The position numbers and the translations under genes are program-made. From Rhynchopus euleeides (taxonomy: Eukaryota > Euglenozoa > Diplonemea > Diplonemida > Diplonemidae): a stretch of 64,000 bases of DNA. The stretch spans positions 682,001 to 746,000 of the forward strand of contig OY723309.1 in the NCBI GenBank assembly GCA_963210315.1, read 5' to 3'. Below, piece after piece: positions 31,215 through 41,357 of this stretch (its first letter is position 1; each line of letters begins with the position of its first letter). The notes below the pieces were generated by a model. It was given only the letters and a program-made list of their open reading frames with translations, did no database searches and had not been told where the DNA came from.

Positions 31215-31929
31215 CCGTCACTCAAGTTTTGTTGGTGGGGTAATATATTGGTGGGGTAAATATGTTGGTGGGGTACTAATTTGGTGGATTTGGGGCTCTG
31301 AAAAAAGTTGGTGGGTTATTACCCCACCAACATAATTACCCCTGGGGCGCATTGTACTTGGCGATTTTTTCTGGCACCTGGGATTTGGAGCCCCCTGCCC
31401 ACCCACCCCGACTGCGCGTACGCATGTGCGTACGCCGTCCGCACTTTCTGAAACCGCGCTGCGTACGCGTACGCAGAAATTGCGTACGGCTGGTATTCCA
31501 GGTCTCTCAGCACACAGTAGGCCACCCAGTAGGCTGAGCCCTGGCCTTTGCTCTTGCCTTTCACAGACGGTTCCTTCGCGCACAAGTGCAAAAGGTACGA
31601 TTACCTACTCGAAGGCTCGAAGGCTGCTGAGGTTGACGACCGATTTGGTGTGCGGACATGGCCGTCTCTTGTACTACATAGACTGCCGTTTGCAGGCGCC
31701 GCACGCCCACGCGTACGCCGTATGCATTTTCTGGAAAACGTAGCCATCAGCCGGGCCCCTTAGGCGTTCGCCACGAAAACGGTAGTCAGCGATGCGCATT
31801 GGGGTAATAAATTGGTGGGGTAGATTTGTTGGTGGGGTAAATATGTTGGTGGGGTACTAATTTGGTGGATTTGGGGGTTCTGGAAGAAGTTGGTGGGTTA
31901 TTACCCCACCAACATTACTTGAGTGACGG
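31215..31929. mobile_element. CCGTCAC element, intact copy (715 bp)
   Basis: Ends CCGTCACTCAAG / CTTGAGTGACGG flanked by TA on both sides; subterminal TTGGTGGGGTAA repeats. The interior has GCGTACGC palindromes near 31417-31470. Non-coding. It gives the empty-site sequence (gcgcattggggtaa) for the insert in its sister at 37191. Confidence 0.85.
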
Positions 31930-31953
31930 TATTATACATGTATAATACATGTA

Positions 31954-32298
31954 CCGTATACGTAAATATTTTGGAACGTAAATATTATGGAACGTAAATA
32001 TTATGGAACGTAAATATTTTGGAACGCTGGTGGGTTGGCGTTCCAGATTTTTTTCGTTCCATAATATTTACAGGGCTTTCTGCGACTCGGGGACTTGGAC
32101 CAGGTGATCGGACGGCATACAGAGTCCCTGACGGGACCTACTCGTGCACTTTTCGCGCGATTCCTGACGCAAGCCGTCCTCACCACCGAGTCCCCAACTG
32201 GCCCTGTAAATATTATGGAACGTAAATATTATGGAACGGACCGGCTAAAAATGGGCCCGTTCCATAATATTTACGTTCCATAATATTTACGTATACGG
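31954..32298. mobile_element. CCGTATACG MITE, copy 1 (345 bp)
   Basis: Ends CCGTATACG / CGTATACGG with TA duplication; repeated GTAAATATTATGGAACG motifs in both arms and a central block containing ggacttggaccaggtgatcg. Full copies also lie at 35239-35583 and, inverted, 47621-47949. Confidence 0.9.
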
Positions 32299-32668
32299 TA
32301 TATGCCTGAAATATACATGTAAAATACATGTACCGTATACGTAAATATTTTGGAACGTAAATATTATGGAACGTAAATATTATGGAACGAAAAAAATCTG
32401 GAACGCCAACCCACCAGCGTTCCAAAATATTTACGTTCCATAATAATTACGTTCCATAATATTTACGTTCCAAAATATTTACGTAGGAGGATCCTTGAAA
32501 TCGGTAGTGGACAGTAGCGGACAGGGCGGACATTTCCTTGTGGAAAAAGTGCCCGAAAAAAAAAATCGAAAAGGTCCCCCTTACAGAATTAGCCTTTTTT
32601 CAAAAAATCGGAAAATTTCGGACCGCAATTTGTACCCAAGAAAGTGCCGGATTTTCGGACTTGGTCCG

Positions 32669-32750
32669 ATTTGAACGATTTCCGTGCCTCTTGCAACCCC
32701 CATGAGGGGCGGCTGCTGTTTCGGGTTCTTCCGGTGGTACATGCTGGGGT
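32669..32750 (+). repeat. Dispersed repeat R2, copy 5
   Basis: Contains gatttgaacgatttccgtgc, CCCCCATGAGGGG and gctgctgtttcgggttcttc. It overlaps the apparent N-terminus of the open frame before the gap, so that segment may not be transposase coding. Confidence 0.6.
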
Positions 32751-33000
32751 GTCAGGACAGGGAATCCTGCTCGCTGTACCCGGTGATCCCTGACGCAGCC
32801 AGGAAGTGGAGAGCCTTGGAACCCTGGTTGAGGCCTGTAACACCCGGCCTTCCTGCCACTTGTGGCATTGTGGAGTGGAGGTGGTTATGGAGAAGGTTCT
32901 CTCTCCGTCCGGTCGAGCACAACCGTCCTCTCCAGCCAGGGGTCATCTACTTTCCAAACAAGGGCCAGGAACATGCTCAAACAAACCAATTGATCAGAAA

Positions 33001-33200
33001 NNNNNNNNNNNNNNNNNNNNNNNNNNNNNNNNNNNNNNNNNNNNNNNNNNNNNNNNNNNNNNNNNNNNNNNNNNNNNNNNNNNNNNNNNNNNNNNNNNNN
33101 NNNNNNNNNNNNNNNNNNNNNNNNNNNNNNNNNNNNNNNNNNNNNNNNNNNNNNNNNNNNNNNNNNNNNNNNNNNNNNNNNNNNNNNNNNNNNNNNNNNN
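33001..33200. other. Assembly gap of 200 N
   Basis: Exactly 200 undetermined bases, probably a placeholder length. It interrupts the transposase gene, so the frame across it cannot be trusted. Confidence 1.
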
Positions 33201-33202
33201 AG

Positions 33203-34771
33203 CTGTCGCAGGACATCAAGCGCGAGCTGACGCGCCTCAGCTTGCCCCCCCCCTTCCTCATCAGATCCGACAAGGGCGGGTCCAACGCAGCTGCAAGCCG
33301 TGAACTCGCCGAAGCATTCGGTGTCCCCTTCGTGTCGTGCGTCCCACACTTGGTGAACAACTGTGGCGACGTCTGCGAGACCTGGATGCTGGCCAACCTG
33401 GAGAAGAAGTTCCCGGGGTGTGCCGCCTTCGAGGTGTCCCGCCTACTCAACAACTTGCTGGGCGGGGATGAGAACAAGTATCGGCACAGACGGTGGGTCG
33501 AAGTGCAGATGGAGTGTCTCTCCGGAGTTGCTGTGTCATCGCTGGAGACCATCCTCGGGGAAGTCGAAGAACTCAGGGAGGACTGCACGCCGCAGGAGGA
33601 AGCCGATCTCTTCGAATCGTGCGCCGGGAAGATCCGTGCAGCCCTCCGCCAGCCGAACGAGGCAGTCTCCACCGCTACCACCCTCAAGGATATCCTTCCA
33701 GCAGCGCATGCTGTTCTCGACGCTGCAAAAAAGAACAACACAAAGGAGAAGGTGCCGGCTGTGAAGTGCCCCCTCCCAGGTGATACTCGGTACTCGTCTC
33801 GCATCGAAGTGTACACCCACGTGCGCCAGCGCATGAAGGCGCTGTTCGTGTTCGTGAGCACCGAGCTCCAACAGGGCAGTACGACACCCAGCATGGGGAA
33901 GCTGGGCCAGCTGCTCAAGGATCTGGGGGTCACACGGCTGGAGAAGGAGTTGCTGGAGATGGAGCGGGCAAATTCGCCGATCATGGAGCTGCTGGCTTCC
34001 TACACCACCCCCTCGAAGAAGTCGCACAGCCACTCTGTTTGGGGTGACATGGAGGGGAAGATTCAGGACCTTGACAACATCGCGTACGCCAAGACGGAAA
34101 AAGAGAAAGAATTTCTCGAGCGGGAAAAGAAGTCCCTGGAAGACCTGCTGGATGCCAAGTCCCCAGTCGCAGCTGTCCTCTCAGAGGAGCTGAAGGTGCG
34201 GTGGTGGGGGAACAAGTCGGAGGGGTCGTACTACTACTGGAAGGCGATGAGACACGTGAACCCACGTGCTGTCAAGATCATGGGGAACACTGACAACCTG
34301 ATGTCCTTCCAGGATATCACTGCCTGGATTCCGGCGTTCCGTGAAGTCGAGGAGGCGGCGTGGGTAGAGTATGTGGATCACTCCAAGAAGGAGGGCATGA
34401 AGGGCGATGTGGACTCCTTCTGGCTGAACTACGGGGAGTGCGCGCTGCGTACTCTGTGCCTTGATCTGCTGGCGGTGACTGCATCGACTCTGGGGTGTGA
34501 CAGCGTGTTTTCTATCGCGCGCCGTGTGCTCCCCCCGTCCCGCATGGCAGCGCACGCATCAACTCGGGCCCGAATCCTCTTCCATGCCTGCAACCAGGAC
34601 CTACCCAACCAGTTCGACCGGACCCTGCGGAAGGGCTATCCTGCTGCGACTGGGCCGAAAGTCGTCGAGTGGGAGGACGACATTCTCCAGCCCACCACCA
34701 TCCCGAAGAATGTGCTGGCTTCTTTCGAAGAGGCAGTCTCTGCCATCAATGCACACGCGTACACCGCGTGA
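33203..34771 (+). CDS. hAT-family transposase, 3' part
   Basis: 523 codons from the gap edge to a stop at 34771. SDKGGSNAAASRELAEAF fits the hAT catalytic Asp block, followed by CVPHLVNNCG (the C-x2-H segment) and GDTRYSSRIEVYTHV (the TRWxS block). The C-terminus carries the hAT dimerisation signature, ECALRTLCLDLLAVTAST then CDSVFSIARRVLPPSRMA. A long insertion domain with a coiled region (EKEKEFLEREKKSLEDLLDA) lies between. The frame is open and all visible blocks are preserved, so the gene may be functional. The N-terminal BED zinc finger is either in the gap or upstream; the 32684-33000 frame does not show one. Confidence 0.8.
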   Translation: MSQDIKRELTRLSLPPPFLIRSDKGGSNAAASRELAEAFGVPFVSCVPHLVNNCGDVCETWMLANLEKKFPGCAAFEVSRLLNNLLGGDENKYRHRRWVEVQMECLSGVAVSSLETILGEVEELREDCTPQEEADLFESCAGKIRAALRQPNEAVSTATTLKDILPAAHAVLDAAKKNNTKEKVPAVKCPLPGDTRYSSRIEVYTHVRQRMKALFVFVSTELQQGSTTPSMGKLGQLLKDLGVTRLEKELLEMERANSPIMELLASYTTPSKKSHSHSVWGDMEGKIQDLDNIAYAKTEKEKEFLEREKKSLEDLLDAKSPVAAVLSEELKVRWWGNKSEGSYYYWKAMRHVNPRAVKIMGNTDNLMSFQDITAWIPAFREVEEAAWVEYVDHSKKEGMKGDVDSFWLNYGECALRTLCLDLLAVTASTLGCDSVFSIARRVLPPSRMAAHASTRARILFHACNQDLPNQFDRTLRKGYPAATGPKVVEWEDDILQPTTIPKNVLASFEEAVSAINAHAYTA

Positions 34772-35229
34772 GATGATCCGCTGAGCGGCAAAACTCCAAC
34801 CTGTATTCTGCTGCCGCTCTGTGACTCAAGCGTACTTTTGCAGTGTGGCATTTCTCTCACACTATGTTGCCACTTGCTGCCACGCAAATAAGAGTCCTCG
34901 TGGGGGATGTGAGTGTTGGAGTCAACTGAGTGTGTGGTGGGGGGGGGGGGGGGGCACGAACGTGCGTGTGGTGGGGGCGCGGGGGGCGGGTGTGTGCAGG
35001 AACCTGCTGGGTTCACCCGCTGTCAACGTAATATTGCTGAAGATCGAACTAAGGTCTTAACCTCTGAGTGTAAGACCTTAAAGAGGTTACACTAAGAGGT
35101 TTAAGACCTTAATTAAGGGGATTCAGATGTTGGGCTTTTTTGGGCCGTTTATGGACTAAGGTCTTAATCTAAGAGGAGGAGGAGGTAGATTTGGCGAAAA
35201 AAATTCCTCTCTTATTAAGATCTGAATAC
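34772..35229. other. 3' interior of the hAT element, no gene seen
   Basis: Contains a long G run at 34940 and repeated taaggtcttaa / ttaagacctta motifs at 35050-35175. Confidence 0.6.
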
Positions 35230-35238
35230 ATCCATGTA

Positions 35239-35583
35239 CCGTATACGTAAATATTTTGGAACGTAAATATTATGGAACGTAAATATTATGGAACGTAAAT
35301 ATTATGGAACGTAAATATTTTGGAACGCTGGTGGGTTGGCGTTCCAGATTTTTTTCGTTCCATAATATTTACAGGGCTTTCTGCGACTCGGGGACTTGGA
35401 CCAGGTGATCGGACGGCATGCAGAGTCCCTGACGGGACCTACTCGTGCACTTTTCGCGCGATTCCTGACGCAAGCCGTCCTCACCACCGAGTCCCCAACT
35501 GGCCCTGTAAATATTTTGGAACGTAAATATTATGGAACGGACCGGCCAAAAATGGGCCCGTTCCATAATATTTACGTATACGG
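35239..35583. mobile_element. CCGTATACG MITE, copy 2 (345 bp)
   Basis: Same length and nearly the same sequence as 31954-32298; TA at 35237-35238 and 35584-35585. Confidence 0.9.
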
Positions 35584-35755
35584 TATAATACTTGCATGTC
35601 AACTATTATACTTGTATTTTTACTTGATATACATGTATTTTACATGTATATTTCAGGCATTTACATGTATTTTACATGTATAATACTTGTCATGCAAGTA
35701 TTATACATGTAAAATACTTGCATGACAAGTAAAATACTTGCATGCAAGTAAAATA

Positions 35756-36565
35756 CCGTAAACGGAAATATTGTGGACCGTAATAAAGGTGAACCGTACT
35801 ATAGGTGGACCGTAAAAAAGATGGAACAAATGGGATTTTTCCGGAACTTGGAACATTTTTACGGTCCACCTATTTTACGGTTGGGATAGTGGACTTGGCG
35901 GTTTTTTTTACGAGTTCCTTCGTGACGAAGTCGCGAAGGAACCAAGGAAATCGTACGACTGAAGCTGCAGGATTAACACCACAGAGCCTCAGCACAGAGT
36001 GTGCGCTCACCATCGTCCGGGAACTGTTCTCCCACAGTTACTGCAGGGTGTACTACACTAAAGGAGTACGATTTCCCTGAATTTTCCGGGCACTGATTCA
36101 CGAATTTACATCTGGAGGGAGCCCGGTGGTCTCAGCTTCTGTCTGCGCGCCCTGCCGTACTGTGGCTGCTTTTGTGGGCTCGTGCATCAGGTTCTACTTT
36201 TACTTCTACCGGAACGCTCCTTGCATGGTACTACACTTCTCGAGGTGTGGTGGTGGGTGAGTCTCGAGGTGAGTGGTGGTGATCGTGCCCTTTCCACACG
36301 CAGGGAGGACTTGCTTCTCTTGCTGGTGTTGGTTGCGGTGGTGGAGGGAGGGTCCAAAGCTGGGAGGTCGGGAGGCCTACGTGCGGGAGTCTGCGGCGTG
36401 GAGGCCGCAGTCCGCGCCCCGCAACCCACCAGCCCGCGGGCGAAAATCGCATTGTCTTTTCCATATGCAGTCCCAATAAATAGTGGACCGTAAAAAAGAT
36501 GGAACGTTTGGCCTTTTTTTGGGAACTTGGAACATTTTTACGGTCCACCCTTTTTCCGTTTACGG
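35756..36565. mobile_element. CCGTAAACGG element (810 bp)
   Basis: Ends CCGTAAACGGAAA and TTTCCGTTTACGG approximately, TA on both sides (35754-35755, 36566-36567). Subterminal ggaccgtaaaaaagatgga repeats are found at both ends. Its interior includes an R1 copy and no supportable gene. Confidence 0.8.
35911..36074 (-). repeat. Dispersed repeat R1, copy 4 (inverted)
   Basis: Complement of R1: tcgcgaaggaacc, cgtacgactgaagct, acagagcctcagcac, gggaactgttctcccacag, aaaggagtacgattt. It lies within the CCGTAAACGG element. Confidence 0.75.
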
Positions 36566-38043
36566 TACATGTATTTTACTTGCATGCAAGTATTTTACTT
36601 GTCATGCAAGTATTATACATGTATTTTACTTGTCATGCAAGTATTTTACATGTATAATACTTGCATGACAAGTATTATACATGTAAAATACATGTAAATG
36701 CCTGAAATATACATGTAAAATACATGTATATCAAGTAAAAATACAAGTATAATAGTTGACATGCAAGTATTATACTTGTATTTTTACTTGATATACATGT
36801 ATTTTACATGTATATTTCAGGCATATACATGTATTATACATGTATAATAGTTGACATGCAAGTATTATACATGTATAATACATGTATATACTTGTAGTTA
36901 TACATGTAAAATTTACAAGATCCCACCGTGGAAATGTCCGGGGGGGGGGGGGGGGTCAAAATTGGACCCGGACATCCGGACACCCGGATTTCCGGTCCGG
37001 ATATGTCCGCCCTGTCCGCCCTGAAATCGCCTAAGGGGCCGGGGGAAATCCAGGAAATTCGGGAAATCCAGGAATATGAAGAATCCTCCGTATACGGTAC
37101 ATGTATTTTACATGTATATTTCAGGCATATACATGTATTATACATGTATAATAGTTGACATGCAAGTATTATACATGTATAATACATGTACCGTCACTCA
37201 AGTTATGTTGGTGGGGTAAAATATTAGTGGGGTAAATATGTTGGTGGGGTACTAATTTGGTGGATTTGGGGCTCTGAAAAAAGTTGGTGGGTTATTACCC
37301 CACCAACATTATTACCCCAGGGCGCGTTGTACTTGGCGATTTTTTCTGGCACCTGGGATTTGGAGCCCCCTGCCCACCCACCCCGACTGCGCGTACGCAT
37401 GTGCGTACGCCGTCCGCACTTTCTGAAACCGCGCTGCGTACGCGTACGCAGAAATTGCGTACGGCTGGTATTCCAGGTCTCTCAGCACACAGTAGGCCAC
37501 CCAGTAGGCTGAGCCCTGGCCTTTGCTCTTGCCCTTCACAGACGGTTCCTTCGCACAAGTGCAAAAGGTACGATTACCTACTCGAAGGCGGAAGGCTGCT
37601 GAGGTTGACGACCGATTTGGTGTGCGGACATGGCTGTCTCTTGTACTACATAGACTGCCGTTTGCAGGCGCCGCACGCCCACGCGTACGCCGTATGCATT
37701 TTCTGGAAAACGTAGCCATCAGCCGGGCCCCTTAGGCGTTCGCCACGAAAACGGTAGTCAGTGATGCGCATTGTGGTGCCCCTGACGACCCCATATTGCG
37801 TAGTTTGTGCGTAGTGAAAAGGGGGGGGGGGGTCTCATTTTTTGATTTACTCAGCCATTCTCTGTCTCTATGCCGGGACCCCAAACTCAAGGAGTTCTTG
37901 CTGTTCCGGGGTCAGTGAGGGTGCAGGCGCTTCAGGTGCTGCAGGTGCTGCAGGTTCTTCAGGTGCTGCAGCGCTGGCAGCCTTCGGTGCGGGTTTCGAC
38001 GCAGTCTTTGCAGGTCTCTTTGGGGGTGCCCTTTGGCGCGGTG

Positions 38044-38140
38044 CCTGCTTCAGCTCGTCGGGTGGAAGCATCAACGCATCATTAAGCGGTGCCTGCTTCA
38101 GCTCCTCCGGGTGGAAGCGTCAACGCATCATTAAGGAAGA
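38044..38140 (+). repeat. Two tandem ~49-bp units in the element gene
   Basis: Both units contain gcggtgcctgcttcagctc and caacgcatcattaag. They differ by one base in length, so a frame cannot pass through both unchanged. Confidence 0.8.
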
Positions 38141-38154
38141 AGGAAGCACAGTTG

Positions 38155-38472
38155 CTACGCTTTTTTGCAGCTGCAGGAAACGACACCATACCCAACAACA
38201 ATCCCCAGACCGTCGAGGGAGAGTGGGCGCCTGGATCCCGTGACACAGATCTCTAGTGCCGTTGTGATCCCCTCGGATAACGTCTCCTGGACGTTGTCAG
38301 CGGAGGTTGCCTGTGTGGCGGTGACCTCCGTATACCCCGCGGGATCCAGTGCCAGTAGCGCCTTCTTCAGCTTTTCGTCGACCCCTCGGCCGACGCTCTC
38401 CTTGATGTCAAGGGCCACCTTCAGGGTGGCACCTCGCAGCGCCCTGAAGGCTGTGATCGTATCATCATTCAC
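38155..38472 (-). CDS. Unknown element protein, N-terminal part
   Basis: A 105-codon frame with ATG, protein-like throughout (TITAFRALRGATLKVALDIK, VDEKLKKALLALDPAGYTEV). It stops just after an A6 run. A second minus frame (37868-38060) rich in Lys/Pro/Ala (DELKQAPRQRAPPKRPAKTA) follows the tandem units and probably belongs to the same ancestral gene. The identical interruption in the 54002 copy means it predates the last transposition. Family unknown. Confidence 0.45.
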   Translation of the reverse strand: MNDDTITAFRALRGATLKVALDIKESVGRGVDEKLKKALLALDPAGYTEVTATQATSADNVQETLSEGITTALEICVTGSRRPLSLDGLGIVVGYGVVSCSCKKA

Positions 38473-38913
38473 AATCTCGAGGGTGTTCTACGCGGCTCCT
38501 GGAACTCACTTCCTTCTCAGGTGTTTCTGGGCATGGGGCAACCTTGCCCAGGTGTTTCTGGAGTCCCGCCCCACATGTCGTGCGTTCTTTCGTACGGTGT
38601 ATAGTGAGTTCTGGCAATAATTTTTTGCTCGGTCAGCGCAGTGCCTCCAGTCCTGTCTCAGTAGCCACACAGAAAGGGGGACCAAAAAAAACTGGGGGGG
38701 GACCAAAAAGCGAGACCCCCCCCCCAGATTGCGTAGTTTGTGCGTAGTGAAAAAGGGGTAAATCAGGGGCACCACATTGGGGTAATAAATTGGTGGGGTA
38801 GATTTGTTGGTGGGGTAAATATGTTGGTGGGGTACTAATTTGGTGGATTTGGAGGTTCTGGAAGAAGTTGGTGGGTTATTACCCCACCAACATTACTTGA
38901 GTGACGGTATATA

Positions 38914-40220
38914 GGAGGGTGTCCGGTACTCCGGATTTTCCTGATTTTTCCCGATTTTCCGAAAGTTTTGCCACTGGTTGACACAAGGGCAAATTTCGAG
39001 CAAAATCCGAAAATCAGGAAAAATCGGGAAAAAACAGGAAATCCAGGGGGGGCCACCGGAGACCCTCCCCGAAAAAATCCGATTTTTTTGGGTCGAAAAA
39101 AAAAATTTTTTTCCGACCCGAAAATCTGTATCTGCGGACTGCCACACTCTGAAAAACCGAAAAATTTCCGAAAAAAATCGAAAATTTTGGCCTTTCCTGG
39201 CCTGTGTGGTCCCAAAGGGCCCAGGTTGCCCGGTTTTTCTCCCAAAAACACCCCAAAAAATTTTCGGAAGGACGTCGGTAAAGCCGAGCCCTTTGTACAA
39301 CCGTTTCACTCTGACTTCTGTCTGTCTGTCCTGTGTGCCATCAGTGTGTCCCCGTTCCAGTGATTCCGCTCCATCCCATTGAGTGTCTCTCAGTTCTGCT
39401 CGTTCTGACAGTGGAGGTGGTCTCCTGCGACTGCGTCGGTTTCTTGGCTGCCCCGTGTCTGCAGTTCCACTTGTGTCATGGACTCGTTGTGGTTACTGGT
39501 GCTCTGCAATATTTTCGCTGCTGCTCGTTAGTTCCGTCCCGTTTCATTCCCAGCTGCTCAGGGAGAGCTGCCCTGTGTTTGCCGCAAAGGGCGCTGCTGA
39601 TCCTTGTTCCTCATCGCGTTGTGACTCCCATTCAGCCTGGCGGGGCAGTCTTCAGCGTTCAAACTACCTGATAGTTCCCGAAGTTCGCGGATTCCGCCGC
39701 TCATCTTGCACCATATGGGCACCAAGCCGGCAACGATAGCCTGTGGCGTTGAGGCGCCATCGGCTGTCTCCCGGAGCATTTCCAACCTCACATCCGTGAG
39801 GCCACCCAGGTTTGTGGGTTCCATAAAGAACTCAGGCGGGTGCCGCTCTCGTACCCCCGCATGCCTCACCCGCCGCGAACGAGGGAGGCCGCCACGCATG
39901 AGGAGCTTCTCTTCGCCACCTCCCGCTGCTCGTCAGTCAGGGAGCTACACCCCGTTTTTTCGGTTGAAGTTTTTTCTGATCAGAGTTGCACCCACCGTTT
40001 CTCTCCGTCCAGCCCGAGAATGTCGAACCCTGAAAAATCGACAACACCCCACATCCTGCACCTGAGACGCGGCTTCCTTATCTGAGGGGCCGCGTCCAAA
40101 TACACGGACTTTGCTAAACTGGACCCAACTCCCCACACCCTTTTTTTTTGCCATTTTTTCAAAAAATCCCCCAAAATTTTCCAAATTTTTCAAAAATTTC
40201 CTAAATTTAGGACACCCTCC
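38914..40220. mobile_element. GGAGGGTGTCC element (1,307 bp)
   Basis: Ends GGAGGGTGTCC / GGACACCCTCC with an ATA duplication (38911-38913, 40221-40223). Both arms are built of A/T runs with ccgaaa and ttttcc motifs. Confidence 0.8.
39558..39899 (-). CDS. Possible protein of the GGAGGGTGTCC element
   Basis: A 113-codon frame with ATG; the middle (NLGGLTDVRLEMLRETADGA, IVAGLVPIWCKMSGGIREL) looks protein-like. No family recognised and no catalytic motif visible. Confidence 0.3.
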   Translation of the reverse strand: MRGGLPRSRRVRHAGVRERHPPEFFMEPTNLGGLTDVRLEMLRETADGASTPQAIVAGLVPIWCKMSGGIRELRELSGSLNAEDCPARLNGSHNAMRNKDQQRPLRQTQGSSP

Positions 40221-40265
40221 ATACTTGTAGTTATACATGTAAAATTTACAAGATCCCACCGTGGA

Positions 40266-41357
40266 CTACCCTCCCCCCCCCCCCCCACCTGGACACGCAC
40301 GTCGCAACCCTTTCTGTGCAGTGCAGGGGCACATGGAGCGGGCTCTGATGCGCGCTGCATACAAAACACAAGAAAGGTGGAGGACAAGGGAGATTTTACG
40401 CAAGGAGCCATGTGATTATTTATAGCACACGGCACGATGATGAATCTGCGGCGACAAGCCTTCTTCAAACCGCCTTTCGTCATCCAGAAAGCGCCCCTTC
40501 CCACATGACAGCTGTGTGCGTGATGTGGGTCTGTGCGTTTCCACATAGCGAGACACATTGCCAGAAGATATCGCCGACAACAGTGTGCAGCCACAAGCAG
40601 CAAACGCAAAGGGGGTCCTGAACCACGGAGGAGTGAAGTGAATGTGAGAGAGAGAGGGAGGGGGGGGGGATGTATGAGCAGAGGCAGGTTTGTGCAGGAA
40701 GATGGCGTGGCTGGGTTCAGAGAAGTATCCGTAGGTTTTGCCCCCCCCCCCCCCCCCATGTCCCTCGGAATGCGTGGAGGTTGGGAGAGGATGTGATTTT
40801 TCTGGTGAACCTGATTAGAAGAACATGCCATCGTCTGACACAAAGAAAAAGCCCGCGCCTCAGCTACATCGGAAAGAGTGCGTTATGAAGGAAAGGCGTT
40901 GGTGTGATGTAGCAGGCACTAACTCGAGCAGAGTTGGAGAGGACAGTAGACTGCTATCTCTACCTTCCCACAGCGTAGAGCTTCTCCTGGTGAATCCGAG
41001 ATTCAGGACAAAGTAGCGGCGTATCTCCCTGTCTGTAACCTTTGTGTGTCGCCACATCTCAAATCGGGCTGTTGTTGATGCAGGGCTGCCGAAAAAAATG
41101 GAGGACAGCCCACCGCACACATTCCGGGAAACACACCTCCCCGCAAGCCCCGCCCCACCAATATCCACCTTTTCTTTGTCACATGGCTGTGAACAAAGAC
41201 TGCCCCGCACCCGAGCCATTCAGTGGGGGCTGGGGCGCGGGTCACTCCAACTGGAAGCAGTTTATTTCTGAAACAGGGGCAGGGGGCTTTGCAAGGGGAT
41301 TCCAACGAACAGTGGGTTGTGTGGCGCCTGGGGGAATGGGGAATGGGGAGTTGCCGA
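40266..41357. other. No gene seen; 3' flank of the cupredoxin gene
   Basis: C run at 40272, G run at 40661 and C run at 40741; no coherent frame. Confidence 0.6.

Larger units (their letters stand above)
35230..36930. mobile_element. Left-truncated CACGG element inside the hAT
   Basis: The right end matches the family to CCACCGTG at 36930. The left starts abruptly within the family sequence at about 35230 (catccatgta), lacking the CACGG terminus. It carries two inserts. Confidence 0.75.
32506..37023. mobile_element. hAT transposon, about 4.5 kb, with gap and nested inserts
   Basis: The right end reads CAGGGCGGACAGGGCGGACA on the minus strand; the left has CAGTAGCGGACAGGGCGGAC from 32512, preceded by a short extra AGTGGA. 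Flanks AAATCGGT (32498-32505) and AAATCGCC (37024-37031) agree at 6 of 8 bases, compatible with an aged 8-bp hAT duplication. It contains the transposase at 33203-34771 and a truncated CACGG element. Confidence 0.65.
32486..37089. mobile_element. GGAGGATCC element holding a hAT transposon
   Basis: Ends GGAGGATCCTTG and GAAGAATCCTCC with a GTA duplication (32483-32485, 37090-37092). Its own sequence outside the hAT insertion is only about 70 bp, with GGATTTCC repeats on the right. Ends and 3-bp TSD resemble 38914-40220. Confidence 0.75.
32333..37097. mobile_element. CCGTATACG element split by a GGAGG element
   Basis: The left part 32333-32485 and right stub 37090-37097 (GTATACGG) are flanked by TA (32331-32332, 37098-37099). 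The left part is an internally deleted variant. Joining the parts across one GTA restores ttacGTATACGG as in the intact copies. Confidence 0.85.
37774..38774. mobile_element. TGGTGCCCC element, copy 1 (1,001 bp)
   Basis: Ends TGGTGCCCCTGA / TCAGGGGCACCA, flanked by CATTG at 37769-37773 and 38775-38779. The sister CCGTCAC element at 31215 has a single CATTG here, a true empty site. Just inside each end is gcgtagtttgtgcgtagtga. The copy at 54002-54991 differs by one 9-bp indel and G-run lengths as far as I can see. TIR style and 5-bp TSD match 125-1248. Confidence 0.9.
37191..38907. mobile_element. CCGTCAC element, second copy, interrupted
   Basis: Nearly identical to 31215-31929 outside the insert; TA at 37189-37190 and 38908-38909. 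Confidence 0.9.
31132..40263. mobile_element. CACGG element carrying a nest of other transposons
   Basis: The left end CACGGTGGGATCTTG (31132) and right end complement (to 40263) match the intact 24927-25266 copy and are flanked by GA (31130-31131, 40264-40265). The element's own AT-rich sequence reappears between inserts in the expected order; deleting each insert with one TSD copy restores a palindrome like the intact copy. Inserts directly in it are 31215-31929, 31954-32298, 32333-37097, 37191-38907 and 38914-40220. Confidence 0.85.

Noticed and set aside
32684..33000. Start of the hAT transposase before the gap
   Set aside because: The frame begins at GTG, overlaps repeat R2 and shows no BED finger; the frame across the N run is arbitrary.
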